64,000 bases of DNA from Sphingobacterium sp. SGG-5 (lineage in GTDB: Bacteria > Bacteroidota > Bacteroidia > Sphingobacteriales > Sphingobacteriaceae): positions 1-64,000 of the forward strand of contig NZ_JAAKGO010000002.1 in NCBI RefSeq assembly GCF_011043525.1, given 5' to 3'. This document shows positions 9,020-18,322 of the stretch, piece by piece. Numbering within the stretch: the first letter of the stretch is position 1; each line of letters begins with the position of its first letter. The position numbers and the translations under genes were made by a program. The notes below the pieces were generated by a model. The model was not told the DNA's origin and ran no database searches. It worked only from the letters and a program-made list of their open reading frames with translations.

Positions 9020-10201
9020 TTATTTTTGAACTTCTCCCCATAAGGTCATCTCCATAACTTGCGTATACTCTGATCCACCCCATGTGTCGATCACATACCA
9101 ACGTATATATTGTACAGGAGGGATATCCAGTGGAAAATTCCATTCTTCTCCATTGACATGTCCATAGTTATAATCATCATCATTAAACTCACCCAAAGGC
9201 AATCCTGAAGGCTTAAACGAATCAAATTCTCCCAATAGTGTCCATGTACTGAAATCCGCATTTACGTTGGGATGGTTGGATCCCCATATCTGGAATTTCT
9301 TGGGATGGGCAAAATTATATAATGTAGTTTCCTCTGGTCGGTTGTTAATTCTGATACGGCTCAGCTTAGCCATCTGTCCCATATTAAAGGTATTATCATG
9401 TGTATAGCTCGCAAAACCAGCGCCACCTCCCGATATCACGTTGTTCCAGAGGTTTTCTATCTTCCAATCTACCGTATTATAAGCATTATAAGGTATTCCC
9501 GAAGGATTCCAACGACTAAACTTGGATTTGTCTAACTGCTCTTCAAAGAAAGGCTTGGCTTTTATATACAACGTATCGGAAAAATTGTCCCAGCGATCCC
9601 TAAAGTATAATCCAAAAAAACGTTCTTCATCGTTGTATCCTCGTACATTGGCACCTCCGGCTACCGCACTGGAATAAAACCGATCCGCCTCTGTCCATTC
9701 TTCTTCTCCATACTGATCGGTGGTTGTCAATACCGTCAGCACCACATCCGATTTGTGAGGATTCTGCCAATCAACACGTATACCTCCAAAATCATCCTTG
9801 ATTGTCACCCCCTCGATCATGTCAAATACCGGCGCATCCAAAGGTTGAATATCTACTTTAACGGGCGTAGAGGCATTTTCACTTTTATCATAGGCTATCA
9901 GTTCGATTTGTTGTGCGACAGATTTGCCAAAACCTTCCAACGTTATTTTCCGGTTAAAGACCGATGATTTTTGTTCTTTAGTTTGACCATTGACTTTATA
10001 GACAGCTTTGACATAAGAAAAATCTTCATCCGTTGGTACTATATAGCTGATGACGCTTCCACCTGGGATATTTTCCACAGAAACTCCCGATACCGGCCCG
10101 GGTGGAATATCATCCAAGGCATATTGGCCGATATAATCTTCTCCACATCCCCAAATCAGGAATGGTAAGATCAGATACATTATCTTTTTTTTCATATTCA
10201 T
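9020..10201 (-). CDS. DUF4959/DUF5126/DUF5000-type lipoprotein (surface glycan-binding candidate)
   Basis: 393 residues; lipoprotein signal with Cys19 in IWGCGE. The layout matches the three-part PUL lipoprotein that usually follows SusD: a DUF4959-like Ig domain (PPGPVSGVSVENIPGG), a DUF5126-like middle domain, and a C-terminal F5/8C-like DUF5000 domain (about 240-393, with KFQIWGSNHPN and PPVQYIRWYVIDTWGG). Proteins of this kind occupy the SusE/F position and are thought to bind glycan at the cell surface. It begins 75 bp after SusD and is followed after 11 bp by the LamG lipoprotein. Confidence 0.8.
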   Translation of the reverse strand: MNMKKKIMYLILPFLIWGCGEDYIGQYALDDIPPGPVSGVSVENIPGGSVISYIVPTDEDFSYVKAVYKVNGQTKEQKSSVFNRKITLEGFGKSVAQQIELIAYDKSENASTPVKVDIQPLDAPVFDMIEGVTIKDDFGGIRVDWQNPHKSDVVLTVLTTTDQYGEEEWTEADRFYSSAVAGGANVRGYNDEERFFGLYFRDRWDNFSDTLYIKAKPFFEEQLDKSKFSRWNPSGIPYNAYNTVDWKIENLWNNVISGGGAGFASYTHDNTFNMGQMAKLSRIRINNRPEETTLYNFAHPKKFQIWGSNHPNVNADFSTWTLLGEFDSFKPSGLPLGEFNDDDYNYGHVNGEEWNFPLDIPPVQYIRWYVIDTWGGSEYTQVMEMTLWGEVQK

Positions 10202-10233
10202 CTCTTTTTGTTTTTAATTGAAAATGGAGAGTT

Positions 10234-10275
10234 GAAAATTCACAATTACAAATTCGTAATTCCTAATTCCCAATC
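10234..10275. repeat. 7-bp degenerate tandem repeat (NNNAATT) between SusD and the DUF4959 lipoprotein
   Basis: Six consecutive heptamers are readable: GAAAATT, CACAATT, ACAAATT, CGTAATT, CCTAATT, CCCAATC. The array ends at the susD stop codon. Similar AATT-containing arrays are, to my recollection, frequent between Bacteroidota genes, but this was not searched. Confidence 0.7.
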
Positions 10276-12204
10276 TTACCATCCCGGGTTCTGAACCAGG
10301 TTTTTATTTCGTAGTACCTCATCCTGCATGATTGGCCACAGTATATCCCGCAATGTATACTGGCTGCGGTTGTGTGTAATTACCTGATAAAATTCCTGCG
10401 GTGTTTCACCTTCTATATTCCATCCCCGAACAGGTTGGTTCATATACTCGATGGATTTCTTCCATCTTCGCAGATCCCAAAAGCGTTGCCCTTCAAAAGC
10501 GAGTTCAATATTCCGTTCCTGACGGATAATCTCCCGCATCCCTTCTTTCGTAGTTGGTTTTTGAGGAAATTTGGAATGCTGCGCCCAAGAATCGACAACA
10601 CCATTCAACCCCGCCCGGAGCCTGATCAGATCTACAAAATGATATACTTCACTATTGGGTGTAGGCAAACTTTCGTTCAATGCTTCCGCATATAGTAAAT
10701 AAAGATCTGCCAAACGGAATAAAGGAAAATCAAAAGGCTTTCCAACATAGGTATCTTTGCCGGTATAAGCCGACATAAAATTGGATAATTTTTTGATATA
10801 ATACCCTGTGGTCGTATAGCGCTGATTGCCGATCATTCCTCCGGTTATGGATTTGAATTTGAAATCCAAAGGCCATTGTGCATTTTCATCAGTTCGTCCT
10901 AAACCAAACCACCAACCACCATCGACGCCCAAAGAACCGTAAAACCGAGGTTCACGGTTCAAGTGCAAACCAATCGTCCTGTATCCCGGCTGCATATATG
11001 CTTCTTGGTCTTGCGGCACAAAAGTGAGGGTCATGCGATCGTCATACGCATAATCCACATCTTCTTCTATTGGAACCCCGTTGTTCGAATAAAACAATTC
11101 GGCCATTTTAAGCGTAGGTACAAACCATTGGTACACTACGTTTTGATGATCACTGTGGAGCCGCGGTATCGTGCGCAGTTCCAATCCAAGATTTTGGATA
11201 TTTGGACTGCTGCTATTAAAATCAGACAAACTCCATATTCGCTCCTCATTGAACTTGTCTGCGATAATCTGGCTCACCTGCATGACCTCTATAGTCTCAT
11301 CACTGACATTAAAAGTCGTCTGATGATGATATAATTTAATCCCGGCCTCGTGGGCTATATCAATAGCGTCTTTGGCAGCCTCAGCGGCTAATGCCCATTT
11401 ATTCGGATCTTCAATCGTATTAAATAAGGCAACACCTCGCTTATCGATCATATTGGCATAATCCTGATTACCGTTGAACAAAGGACTGGCTGCCGTCACC
11501 AATACTTTGGCCTTAATCGCTGCCGCAACAGGTCTCGTTACACGTCCCGCATCGGACACCATATTATCCACTTCCAAATCCAGATTCGGTATAGCTTCAT
11601 CCAGCAGTTGTACAATATAAGCCACCACATCGTCAATAGGTTCCCTATAGACCATCAACTCTTCTGCAGAGGCATTGGCGGGCAGATTTTCCCGGGCAAT
11701 GGGAATCGGTCCATACAGTTGCATCAAATAGAAGTGATAATAGGCTTTTAACGTTTTTGCTTCAGCAATCCATTCTTCCCGTTCATAGCTATCCAAGTCC
11801 CTTGCCTTGTGTACATTGGCAATAAAGGTATTACAATCCCGAATAGCTTTCCATAATGCATTTCCACCTTCGATATTGTGCCAATAACTATATAGCGGCC
11901 GAGTGACATTATTTCCGTTGACAGCCAGCTCCCGATGATATTGCCTCCAACGTTCTAGACCACCATCATCAAGAAACTGATGGATCCAAATATCGTCGCC
12001 CGCGGCAAAACCGGGATCATAGCGTGTCCCATTGCGAGGAATCTGATTATAACAGGTCGCTAATGCCCGCTGAGCACTTACCCTGTCCTTATAGGCATCA
12101 TCTATCGTGGCTATATTATCCGGAACAACGTCCAAATATTTTTGGCAACCGTAAAACGAACTGCTTACGATAAGGATTAAAGCTGTTTTTATTGCTAATC
12201 TCAT
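10276..12204 (-). CDS. susD: SusD/RagB-family nutrient-binding outer-membrane lipoprotein
   Basis: 642 residues from ATG 12204. The open frame extends to 12336, but that would overlap SusC, while ATG 12204 precedes a lipoprotein signal (Cys20 in FYGC followed by QKYLDVVPD, the classic SusD mature start). Tetratricopeptide-like SusD helices and family segments are present: LKAYYHFYLMQLYGPIP (about 150), then RLADLYLLYAEALNE, and ELAFEGQRFWDLRRWK near the C-terminus. It caps the SusC barrel on the outer face and binds glycan. It starts 13 bp after the SusC stop, the normal operon order. The symbol denotes the family, not a demonstrated starch substrate. Confidence 0.95.
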   Translation of the reverse strand: MRLAIKTALILIVSSSFYGCQKYLDVVPDNIATIDDAYKDRVSAQRALATCYNQIPRNGTRYDPGFAAGDDIWIHQFLDDGGLERWRQYHRELAVNGNNVTRPLYSYWHNIEGGNALWKAIRDCNTFIANVHKARDLDSYEREEWIAEAKTLKAYYHFYLMQLYGPIPIARENLPANASAEELMVYREPIDDVVAYIVQLLDEAIPNLDLEVDNMVSDAGRVTRPVAAAIKAKVLVTAASPLFNGNQDYANMIDKRGVALFNTIEDPNKWALAAEAAKDAIDIAHEAGIKLYHHQTTFNVSDETIEVMQVSQIIADKFNEERIWSLSDFNSSSPNIQNLGLELRTIPRLHSDHQNVVYQWFVPTLKMAELFYSNNGVPIEEDVDYAYDDRMTLTFVPQDQEAYMQPGYRTIGLHLNREPRFYGSLGVDGGWWFGLGRTDENAQWPLDFKFKSITGGMIGNQRYTTTGYYIKKLSNFMSAYTGKDTYVGKPFDFPLFRLADLYLLYAEALNESLPTPNSEVYHFVDLIRLRAGLNGVVDSWAQHSKFPQKPTTKEGMREIIRQERNIELAFEGQRFWDLRRWKKSIEYMNQPVRGWNIEGETPQEFYQVITHNRSQYTLRDILWPIMQDEVLRNKNLVQNPGW

Positions 12205-12217
12205 AACTGACACATAA

Positions 12218-15200
12218 TTATAGTGAACACTGAACTCCAAAATTGTACACCTGCTGCAGTGGGTACCCCAGACCGTTACTTCCCATTTCCACATCCCAAA
12301 GCTTGAATTTGGAGAAATTGTACAAGTTGGTACCATTGATATACATTCTTATCTTGTCTATCCCAATCCGTCTGGTCAAGGTTTCCTTGAAAGTATACCC
12401 CAATTCAACCTGTTTGATACGCAAAAAAGATCCATTCCGCATAAACCAGGTACTTACTTTGGTATTATTTGTACTCGTAATATCATTCAATCGTGGCCAG
12501 AGTGCTTTCAGATTTCTGTTGTCTTCGGACCAATGATCGTTAGCGTACGCCTGCAAGAGCTGATTCTGTAAATCGAGACCTGAAAGGTAGCCATCATTTA
12601 TCTCTTTTTGAGACCTATAACTTACAAACGGAGCCGTAGCTGCCGCATCTATCCAAAATGAAGATTTGGCAGACCCTTGAAAGAAAGAAGAGAAATCTAC
12701 ACCTTTATACCCCAACGAGAATCCAAAACCATAGGTCATCCGAGGCGTCGTCGGATAACCGATAGGCACCATATCCAGATTCGTAATCACACCATCCTGA
12801 TCAATATCCTTGTACTTGATATCGCCGCCTAATACCTCATCAAACTGCTGCGGTGAGTTATAAGCTTCCTCATCATCGACAAATAAGCGTTCGGCGACAA
12901 AACCAAACTGTTGCCCAATGGGTAAGCCCACACGGGAGCGCCACGGAAATGCACTGTAATCCGGCTCTTCATATTTGATATATTTACCTTCCGCGTAGGT
13001 GAAATTCCCCCGTCCGGAAACAAACCAGCCACTGGCAAAATTTTTGTTCAGCTCTAAAGAAACATCTATACCTTTACTCTCTGCCTCCCCCACATTCGCT
13101 TGTGGCAAAACAACTACCCCCATCGTATTTGGCGTATGCGCACGGGTCATTAAGATATTGTACCGATGCTCTTTGTACACATCCACGACGAGATTAGCCA
13201 TATTGAACAATCCTACTTCAGCACTCAGATTCAGCTTTCGTGAAGTCTCCCAAGTAATATCTCGGTTCTCCAAACGTCCCTCTGACACACCATATATCCT
13301 ATTTCCAAATTCGGACCCGAAGGTGTAACCCGCACTCGATATATTAGGATCGACTTCAGACAAATAGAAGAATCTGTCATCCAGACTACCGATGGCATCG
13401 TTACCCACTAGGCCATAGGTTCCGCGCAATTTCAAATTAGACACGACCCGCTGTATGCCATTTTTCCAAAATGGCTCTCGAGACACATACCAAGCTGCTC
13501 CCACTGACGGAAAGAAGCCAAAACGGTGCTCTTTGGCAAAACGCTCCGACCCATTGTAACCAAAGTTTCCCTCTAAAAAGTACCTGTTTTGTAATGCATA
13601 CGTAAAACGTCCAGCTAATCCCAGGTTTCTTCTAGCCAGTGAATTTTGCAAGCTACCGGCATTTGCAGAAATTTTATTTTGCATATTATACACCAACATA
13701 CCGCTGACCGAATGGTCTTTTCCAATATCCGTGCTATAGCTCAAAATACCCTGAAAATAATCCTCGGAAGTAATCTGCTTAGAATCTTCGGTATAATCCA
13801 GGTATTCCTTACCAACCGTTGGGTTCAGATTTGTCAGTACATATTCACCTGTTCGCTTGTCATAGCTCGACAAAGCGTAATAAAATGGGCTATAAGTACG
13901 GGACACCTGGTAATAATTGTACCGCGTGGTATTATACATACCGCTCGCTTTCAATCCTTTCAAGATGAAATCCAGATCCTGCTTAACCTCAAATTGAGCT
14001 AAAAACATGGCATTGGTATAGTCCCGGTAACCTTTCATCAGATTCGCATAAGGGTTTAAATAATTCCCCGAGCCAGCATTTCCAAACAGGATATGTTCGG
14101 TGGTACGATTTTTTTCATCCGGCTCATAATAGGCGGGAAACAGTACAGGATCCGTACGCATAATCTGCTTGTAAAAATCGGCCCCGCTACCTAATGGTCC
14201 AGTATAATCCGTCCAGGTCGAATTGAGACGAACAATAGCTTCTGTTGTTTTTGTCAAGTTGATATTTACATTGGAGCGTAGTCCGTACGTTTTCAGATCA
14301 ATACCATTGTTAAAGTTGTTGCGGTTATCGACCTTAAGCATGCCATTATCCTTGTTGTAAGTCGCCGCCACATAATACCGTGCAACCTTACCTCCCCCAC
14401 TGACATTCAGATTGAGCCGGTTATTAAAGGTCCGATCTTTTAACAATAAAGATTGCCAATCTGTAGCCGGATAAATCATGGGATCTTCTCCGACAGCAGT
14501 CCGCTCTATCTGTTCCCATTGATATTGCCTGTTTCTTCCCCTCGTCAGACTCGCCTCATTTGCTAACTCCATATAAGTAATCGGATCCGCAAGCTCAATA
14601 TTCTGTGTGGGTTGTGAAGCCGAAGTTTCATAACGTAAGGAAATACTGGCTTTTCCCTCACGTCCTTCTTTCGTCGTGATCAAAATCACGCCATTGGCTC
14701 CCCGGGCTCCGTATAATGCCGTCGCTGACGCGTCTTTCATAATAGAGAAGCTTGCCAAATCATCTACTTGCAACCGTGCCAATTCCGTCGCAGGAACTTC
14801 TACCCCATCTACCAAAATCAATGGTCGGTTGGAATACCCAAAACTCGTTACCCCTCGAATAAAAAAGTCCGCATTGTCCGCGCCCGGCTCTCCACTTTGC
14901 TGGAATGCAATCAAACCGGCGACACGTCCCGCCAAGGCAGTTGTCAGGTTACTTGATGGTACTTTCAGCTCACTAGGCTTAACTGTAGTTATAGATCCGA
15001 CTACGCTTTCTTTCTTCTGCTGTCCAAAGGCTACGACCGTAACTTCTTCCAGGGCATCTGCTACAGGCCTCATCGTAACATTAATCTCGGTACGTGTCTC
15101 GACCGACAATGTCTGCGTAGTGAAACCGACATAAGAAAAAACAAGCTTTCCATTCTTGTCTACCATAAGCGAGTAACGTCCTTCCTCATCAGCCAACACT

Positions 15201-15388
15201 CCACGGCTGCTTCCTTCGACTGTCACCGTAGCTCCTTGTATAGGTTCTCCTTTATCATTCAAAATTCGCCCACGAACAAGATGCCCTCCCTGTTGTGCAA
15301 GAAGAGAGGCATGCGTACTGAGCAAGATAAAGACACACATCAACCACCTAACGTGTATCCGTTTACATTTTGCTTTCTTAATAAACAT
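12218..15388 (-). CDS. susC: SusC/RagA-family TonB-linked outer-membrane transporter
   Basis: 1056 residues. Signal peptide to about residue 32 (SLLAQQGG); carboxypeptidase-regulatory-like domain about 37-110 (VRGRILNDKGEPIQGATV, SYVGFTTQTL); TonB plug from about 115 (EEVTVVAFGQQKKE, then LAGRVAGLIAFQQSGEPG, LYGARGANGVILITTK); then a beta-barrel ending in an aromatic strand. It imports large oligosaccharides across the outer membrane using TonB energy, with the following SusD as lid. A separate 250-bp upstream gap with a -7 like element suggests that SusC begins its own transcript. There is no adjacent ECF sigma/anti-sigma pair, and no STN domain is apparent, so regulation by the nearby AraC protein is more plausible. 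Confidence 0.96.
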   Translation of the reverse strand: MFIKKAKCKRIHVRWLMCVFILLSTHASLLAQQGGHLVRGRILNDKGEPIQGATVTVEGSSRGVLADEEGRYSLMVDKNGKLVFSYVGFTTQTLSVETRTEINVTMRPVADALEEVTVVAFGQQKKESVVGSITTVKPSELKVPSSNLTTALAGRVAGLIAFQQSGEPGADNADFFIRGVTSFGYSNRPLILVDGVEVPATELARLQVDDLASFSIMKDASATALYGARGANGVILITTKEGREGKASISLRYETSASQPTQNIELADPITYMELANEASLTRGRNRQYQWEQIERTAVGEDPMIYPATDWQSLLLKDRTFNNRLNLNVSGGGKVARYYVAATYNKDNGMLKVDNRNNFNNGIDLKTYGLRSNVNINLTKTTEAIVRLNSTWTDYTGPLGSGADFYKQIMRTDPVLFPAYYEPDEKNRTTEHILFGNAGSGNYLNPYANLMKGYRDYTNAMFLAQFEVKQDLDFILKGLKASGMYNTTRYNYYQVSRTYSPFYYALSSYDKRTGEYVLTNLNPTVGKEYLDYTEDSKQITSEDYFQGILSYSTDIGKDHSVSGMLVYNMQNKISANAGSLQNSLARRNLGLAGRFTYALQNRYFLEGNFGYNGSERFAKEHRFGFFPSVGAAWYVSREPFWKNGIQRVVSNLKLRGTYGLVGNDAIGSLDDRFFYLSEVDPNISSAGYTFGSEFGNRIYGVSEGRLENRDITWETSRKLNLSAEVGLFNMANLVVDVYKEHRYNILMTRAHTPNTMGVVVLPQANVGEAESKGIDVSLELNKNFASGWFVSGRGNFTYAEGKYIKYEEPDYSAFPWRSRVGLPIGQQFGFVAERLFVDDEEAYNSPQQFDEVLGGDIKYKDIDQDGVITNLDMVPIGYPTTPRMTYGFGFSLGYKGVDFSSFFQGSAKSSFWIDAAATAPFVSYRSQKEINDGYLSGLDLQNQLLQAYANDHWSEDNRNLKALWPRLNDITSTNNTKVSTWFMRNGSFLRIKQVELGYTFKETLTRRIGIDKIRMYINGTNLYNFSKFKLWDVEMGSNGLGYPLQQVYNFGVQCSL

Positions 15389-15479
15389 AATAACATTCGT
15401 TTTCTTTAAGTTTTATAAATTGGAAGCTATCTTTAATCCTATCGGTCAATTTGGATTTACATATAGATCTGCTTCAATA

Positions 15480-15487
15480 CAAAGATA
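15480..15487 (-). promoter_or_regulatory. Bacteroidota -7 promoter element upstream of PUL1 susC
   Basis: On the minus strand this reads TATCTTTG, an exact TAnnTTTG. It would start a transcript about 85 nt before the SusC ATG. A -33 TTG exists nearby (minus strand of 15505-15507), but the spacing of 17 is shorter than the usual 19-21, so the assignment is tentative. The rest of the 250-bp gap is AT-rich with no gene. Confidence 0.45.
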
Positions 15488-15638
15488 TTTGTATGTTCAT
15501 TGCACAACTACAATTATTATCTTGATAAATGATACTATATTTCAAAAAGAACTAAGACGCTTAAATACAGGAAATTCATCCTTTGTCGACAACTAAAAAA
15601 CTTTAGAAGGTTCCTTAAATTGGGGAGGGGATTGCCGG

Positions 15639-17003
15639 CTATTTATTATGCCACTCCATCTGCCGCAATAGTGCTGTTCTGATCTTTTCCTCGGCCATCT
15701 CCTCCAAAAAACTCGTCCGACATCGCCAGGTTTCATATCCGCCTAACGCTATTTCATGTACAGGAGGAACATAACCTACATAATCATTCGCCAAGCAAAT
15801 GGTAAAATACTTACCTAAGGGAGCTGCTTCTTTCAATGCTAAACCGGTCTCTGCAAAAAATTCACCTCCCAAAGCACCAATAATCCCCGATCCTATACGA
15901 AAAGATTGGATTGGGAAGTTTCTTTGCTCGGGAAGTTCGGCCAACAACACCTGTTCTCTCGCATAGATCCGCCTATAGCCATCATCATCTAATTGAATAT
16001 GCTCATAATCCGTATCCATGACGGTTTGTTTTGCTGATTCTAGTTCCGACTCCGATGGCTTTCGCAAGCCCACCGGTAGCTCTTCGAACAACACCTCCAA
16101 AACCGGATTTTCCTCCCAGTGGAGATTTGGAATATCCTGCAAGACCTTATCTGCCAAATCTCGGCCAATAAAGGCACTTCTTTGATGCATTTCATTCGGA
16201 TAACGAGCAGAACCCATAAAGTCCCAGATATTAATCTCCCCGCTGGTACCATTGCTCATCACCCCAACAAAGTCGTCTTCAGGGGCTAGCCCCTGCTTCA
16301 GGCTGTGGGCAAAACAGCCAAAATAATCGGCACTGATCGTACCACGCTCAGCATCGCCCACATAATGCAGCGAGTAATTTGCCAAAAGGGATATCCAGCT
16401 ATCATCCAACCCTTTTATTGCCAAATAAGCCAGCTGTGTATCAGGTTCTGAATTGCTTTCTACAATGTATTCTTCAATACCGAAAGGGTTTGTCTTAACA
16501 GAATCATATCCTCCTGTTACCGGATTGGAGGGTTTGTATTCGGGAGCCATCTTATACCTTCGGCACAATACGTGCTCTGGTGCATCTACAGTACCAAAAG
16601 CTATTTTGCTGGGTTTGAGCACAGATAAAGTATCCACGCTTGCATCTACCAAGATTCGATGTAGCTTTCGTCGATAGGCCAGATCAGCGTGGCCCATCAG
16701 CAGATCCGTAATCGCTCCGGCAGAATGCGTGTGTGTCGCGGAAATCAAAATATGCGATGGAGGTATCCCCGTGATTTTTTTGATCTCAGCTTTCACCTCA
16801 TCTAAAAAATCCTGCTGCATAGCGCAGATGTCTACCACCACAAATAGCAATATCGTGCTGCCACGCTGTAACGCCAGCGTTTTTGCGTACAATGGATCAT
16901 GAATTTTATTGGCGTATCTACTTTGAAACTCTCCATTGATTAGTGTGCCCAATGGAGGGGTAATATCTCTTTGCAATGCTCCTGCTTGAAAATTAGTATC
17001 CAT
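15639..17003 (-). CDS. Neutral/alkaline ceramidase-fold hydrolase, no signal peptide
   Basis: 454 residues. The N-terminal half matches the neutral/alkaline ceramidase domain: ALQRDITPPLGTLING at the start, then VVDICAMQ, ISATHTHSAG (about 88-97) providing zinc-ligand-like histidines, and NYSLHYVGD (about 210). C-terminal YVGYVPPVHEIALGGYE is also typical. It is shorter than secreted ceramidases (roughly 650 residues) and has no signal peptide, so a cytoplasmic location is inferred. Many such short homologues in PULs have no known substrate; ceramide is only one option. It lies 250 bp upstream of SusC, on the same strand, between the AraC gene and the PUL, and was probably recruited to the same pathway. 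Confidence 0.75.
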   Translation of the reverse strand: MDTNFQAGALQRDITPPLGTLINGEFQSRYANKIHDPLYAKTLALQRGSTILLFVVVDICAMQQDFLDEVKAEIKKITGIPPSHILISATHTHSAGAITDLLMGHADLAYRRKLHRILVDASVDTLSVLKPSKIAFGTVDAPEHVLCRRYKMAPEYKPSNPVTGGYDSVKTNPFGIEEYIVESNSEPDTQLAYLAIKGLDDSWISLLANYSLHYVGDAERGTISADYFGCFAHSLKQGLAPEDDFVGVMSNGTSGEINIWDFMGSARYPNEMHQRSAFIGRDLADKVLQDIPNLHWEENPVLEVLFEELPVGLRKPSESELESAKQTVMDTDYEHIQLDDDGYRRIYAREQVLLAELPEQRNFPIQSFRIGSGIIGALGGEFFAETGLALKEAAPLGKYFTICLANDYVGYVPPVHEIALGGYETWRCRTSFLEEMAEEKIRTALLRQMEWHNK

Positions 17004-17314
17004 ATGTTTGAAGAATAGCTCAAATATAGACCTTTGGGTCGTTAAAAACCGCTATTATTCTTTATAGAATTGATACAATATTTCAGAATTTGCATGGCAA
17101 TGATCGGGACTGTTATATAACAAAACAGCTAAGGGTTCTTTACAAAAGGTATTTTGCAAATGATATTAATATTCGTACCGCTTCTTTTTTAGAATATTAC
17201 AGTGCCGTAATTATCGGACCGTCGCTCATAATCGCTTGTATTAAAATACTAATTTAAAAAAGTTTTTAAAGCATCTACAGTATAATAAAAAATTATTGTA
17301 ACTTAAACAACAAT
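17004..17314. other. Divergent intergenic region between the ceramidase-fold gene and the AraC gene
   Basis: 311 bp, AT-rich, with no ORF of note. On the minus strand 17021-17028 reads TATATTTG (TAnnTTTG), placed so that a transcript would begin about 10 nt before the ceramidase-fold ATG. No clear -33 partner was found. It is the natural place for binding by the divergent AraC regulator; no operator could be recognised with confidence. Confidence 0.5.
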
Positions 17315-18301
17315 TTGGACACAACCATTAACCATATATTAAGACCTTGTCTATCTGATTCGGAGGATTACCCCGAAGCTCCGCCGGCGAGTGGCCTGTA
17401 TTTCCGGTTTTTAGAGGTTGAGGAAACTGCTTGGATCGCACCCGGGCTTCAGGCTACTTATAAAGATATCGAGCATATACGGGTTATAGGCTTCAAGGGA
17501 ACCCTGGAGCGGCCGGAAGCTTTCGAGCTCCTTCATGAGGGAGATATGTTGTGGATGTCCTTTCAATTTTTAGGGAAGTCCATCGTGAACAACGGCACGA
17601 TCCAACATCTCGGTGCTACTGAATATACCGGTTTTCATAACAATGGAGAGCGTACGATCCTTCAGATCGATCGGGGCAAAACTTGGTTATCTTTGATCGG
17701 TATCCGTGATCCTAAGCTCTCCGCACTACAGGCGGAATACGAAAAGATTGCGACATTCCTTTTCACCCAAAAACCGACACAGCTGGACAAAGCATTCCTA
17801 ATCGGCTATAAGCAAAAGCGTGTTTTGGAGAAAATCCAACAGTTGCGCGCCGGTGCTTACTCCTTGTCTGCAAAAATAATATATCATGTCAATCAATTGA
17901 TCGAGTTGTTTGAAGAAGACCTTGCTGCGTTCGAAGATAAGGCCAACAATACCGAGGTAGCTTTGTACTATAGAGCGCTGGATTATATTAAGCAACATAT
18001 CTTATTCCGTAAAATCCCACGAAAGGAAATTGCCGATCAGTTGTGCGTTACCGAAAAGACGCTGACACGTGCCTTTAGTCAGAAGAAAACGACGATTAGC
18101 CAGATGATTCAGGTTGCCCGGCTTGATCAAGCGCGGGAATGGCTCCGGCAGGGCGATCGCCCGTTAGCGGAGATAGCTGCCAATCTGCATTTTGAAAAGA
18201 CTGACTTTATCGCGGCTTACACCACCTTGTTTAATAGTAGCCCGGAAGAAGATCGCAAAAACCGAAGTCGATCAAAACCTCGTGATGCGTCTGGGTTTTG
18301 A
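17315..18301 (+). CDS. AraC-family transcriptional regulator
   Basis: 328 residues. The C-terminal 100 residues form the paired helix-turn-helix of AraC proteins: first HTH in RKEIADQLCVTEKTLTRAF (about 232-250), second in RPLAEIAANLHFEKTDFIAAY (about 285-305). The N-terminal 200 residues are a ligand-sensing region without a recognisable cupin motif. The predicted start is TTG, since no suitable ATG lies upstream or shortly downstream; the exact N-terminus is uncertain. It is divergent from PUL1 and the only regulator next to it, so control of PUL1 is likely but not shown. The 21-bp tandem array begins about 20 bp after its stop codon. Confidence 0.85.
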   Translation: MDTTINHILRPCLSDSEDYPEAPPASGLYFRFLEVEETAWIAPGLQATYKDIEHIRVIGFKGTLERPEAFELLHEGDMLWMSFQFLGKSIVNNGTIQHLGATEYTGFHNNGERTILQIDRGKTWLSLIGIRDPKLSALQAEYEKIATFLFTQKPTQLDKAFLIGYKQKRVLEKIQQLRAGAYSLSAKIIYHVNQLIELFEEDLAAFEDKANNTEVALYYRALDYIKQHILFRKIPRKEIADQLCVTEKTLTRAFSQKKTTISQMIQVARLDQAREWLRQGDRPLAEIAANLHFEKTDFIAAYTTLFNSSPEEDRKNRSRSKPRDASGF

Positions 18302-18322
18302 CCTCAGATAGGTGTCTTTTTA

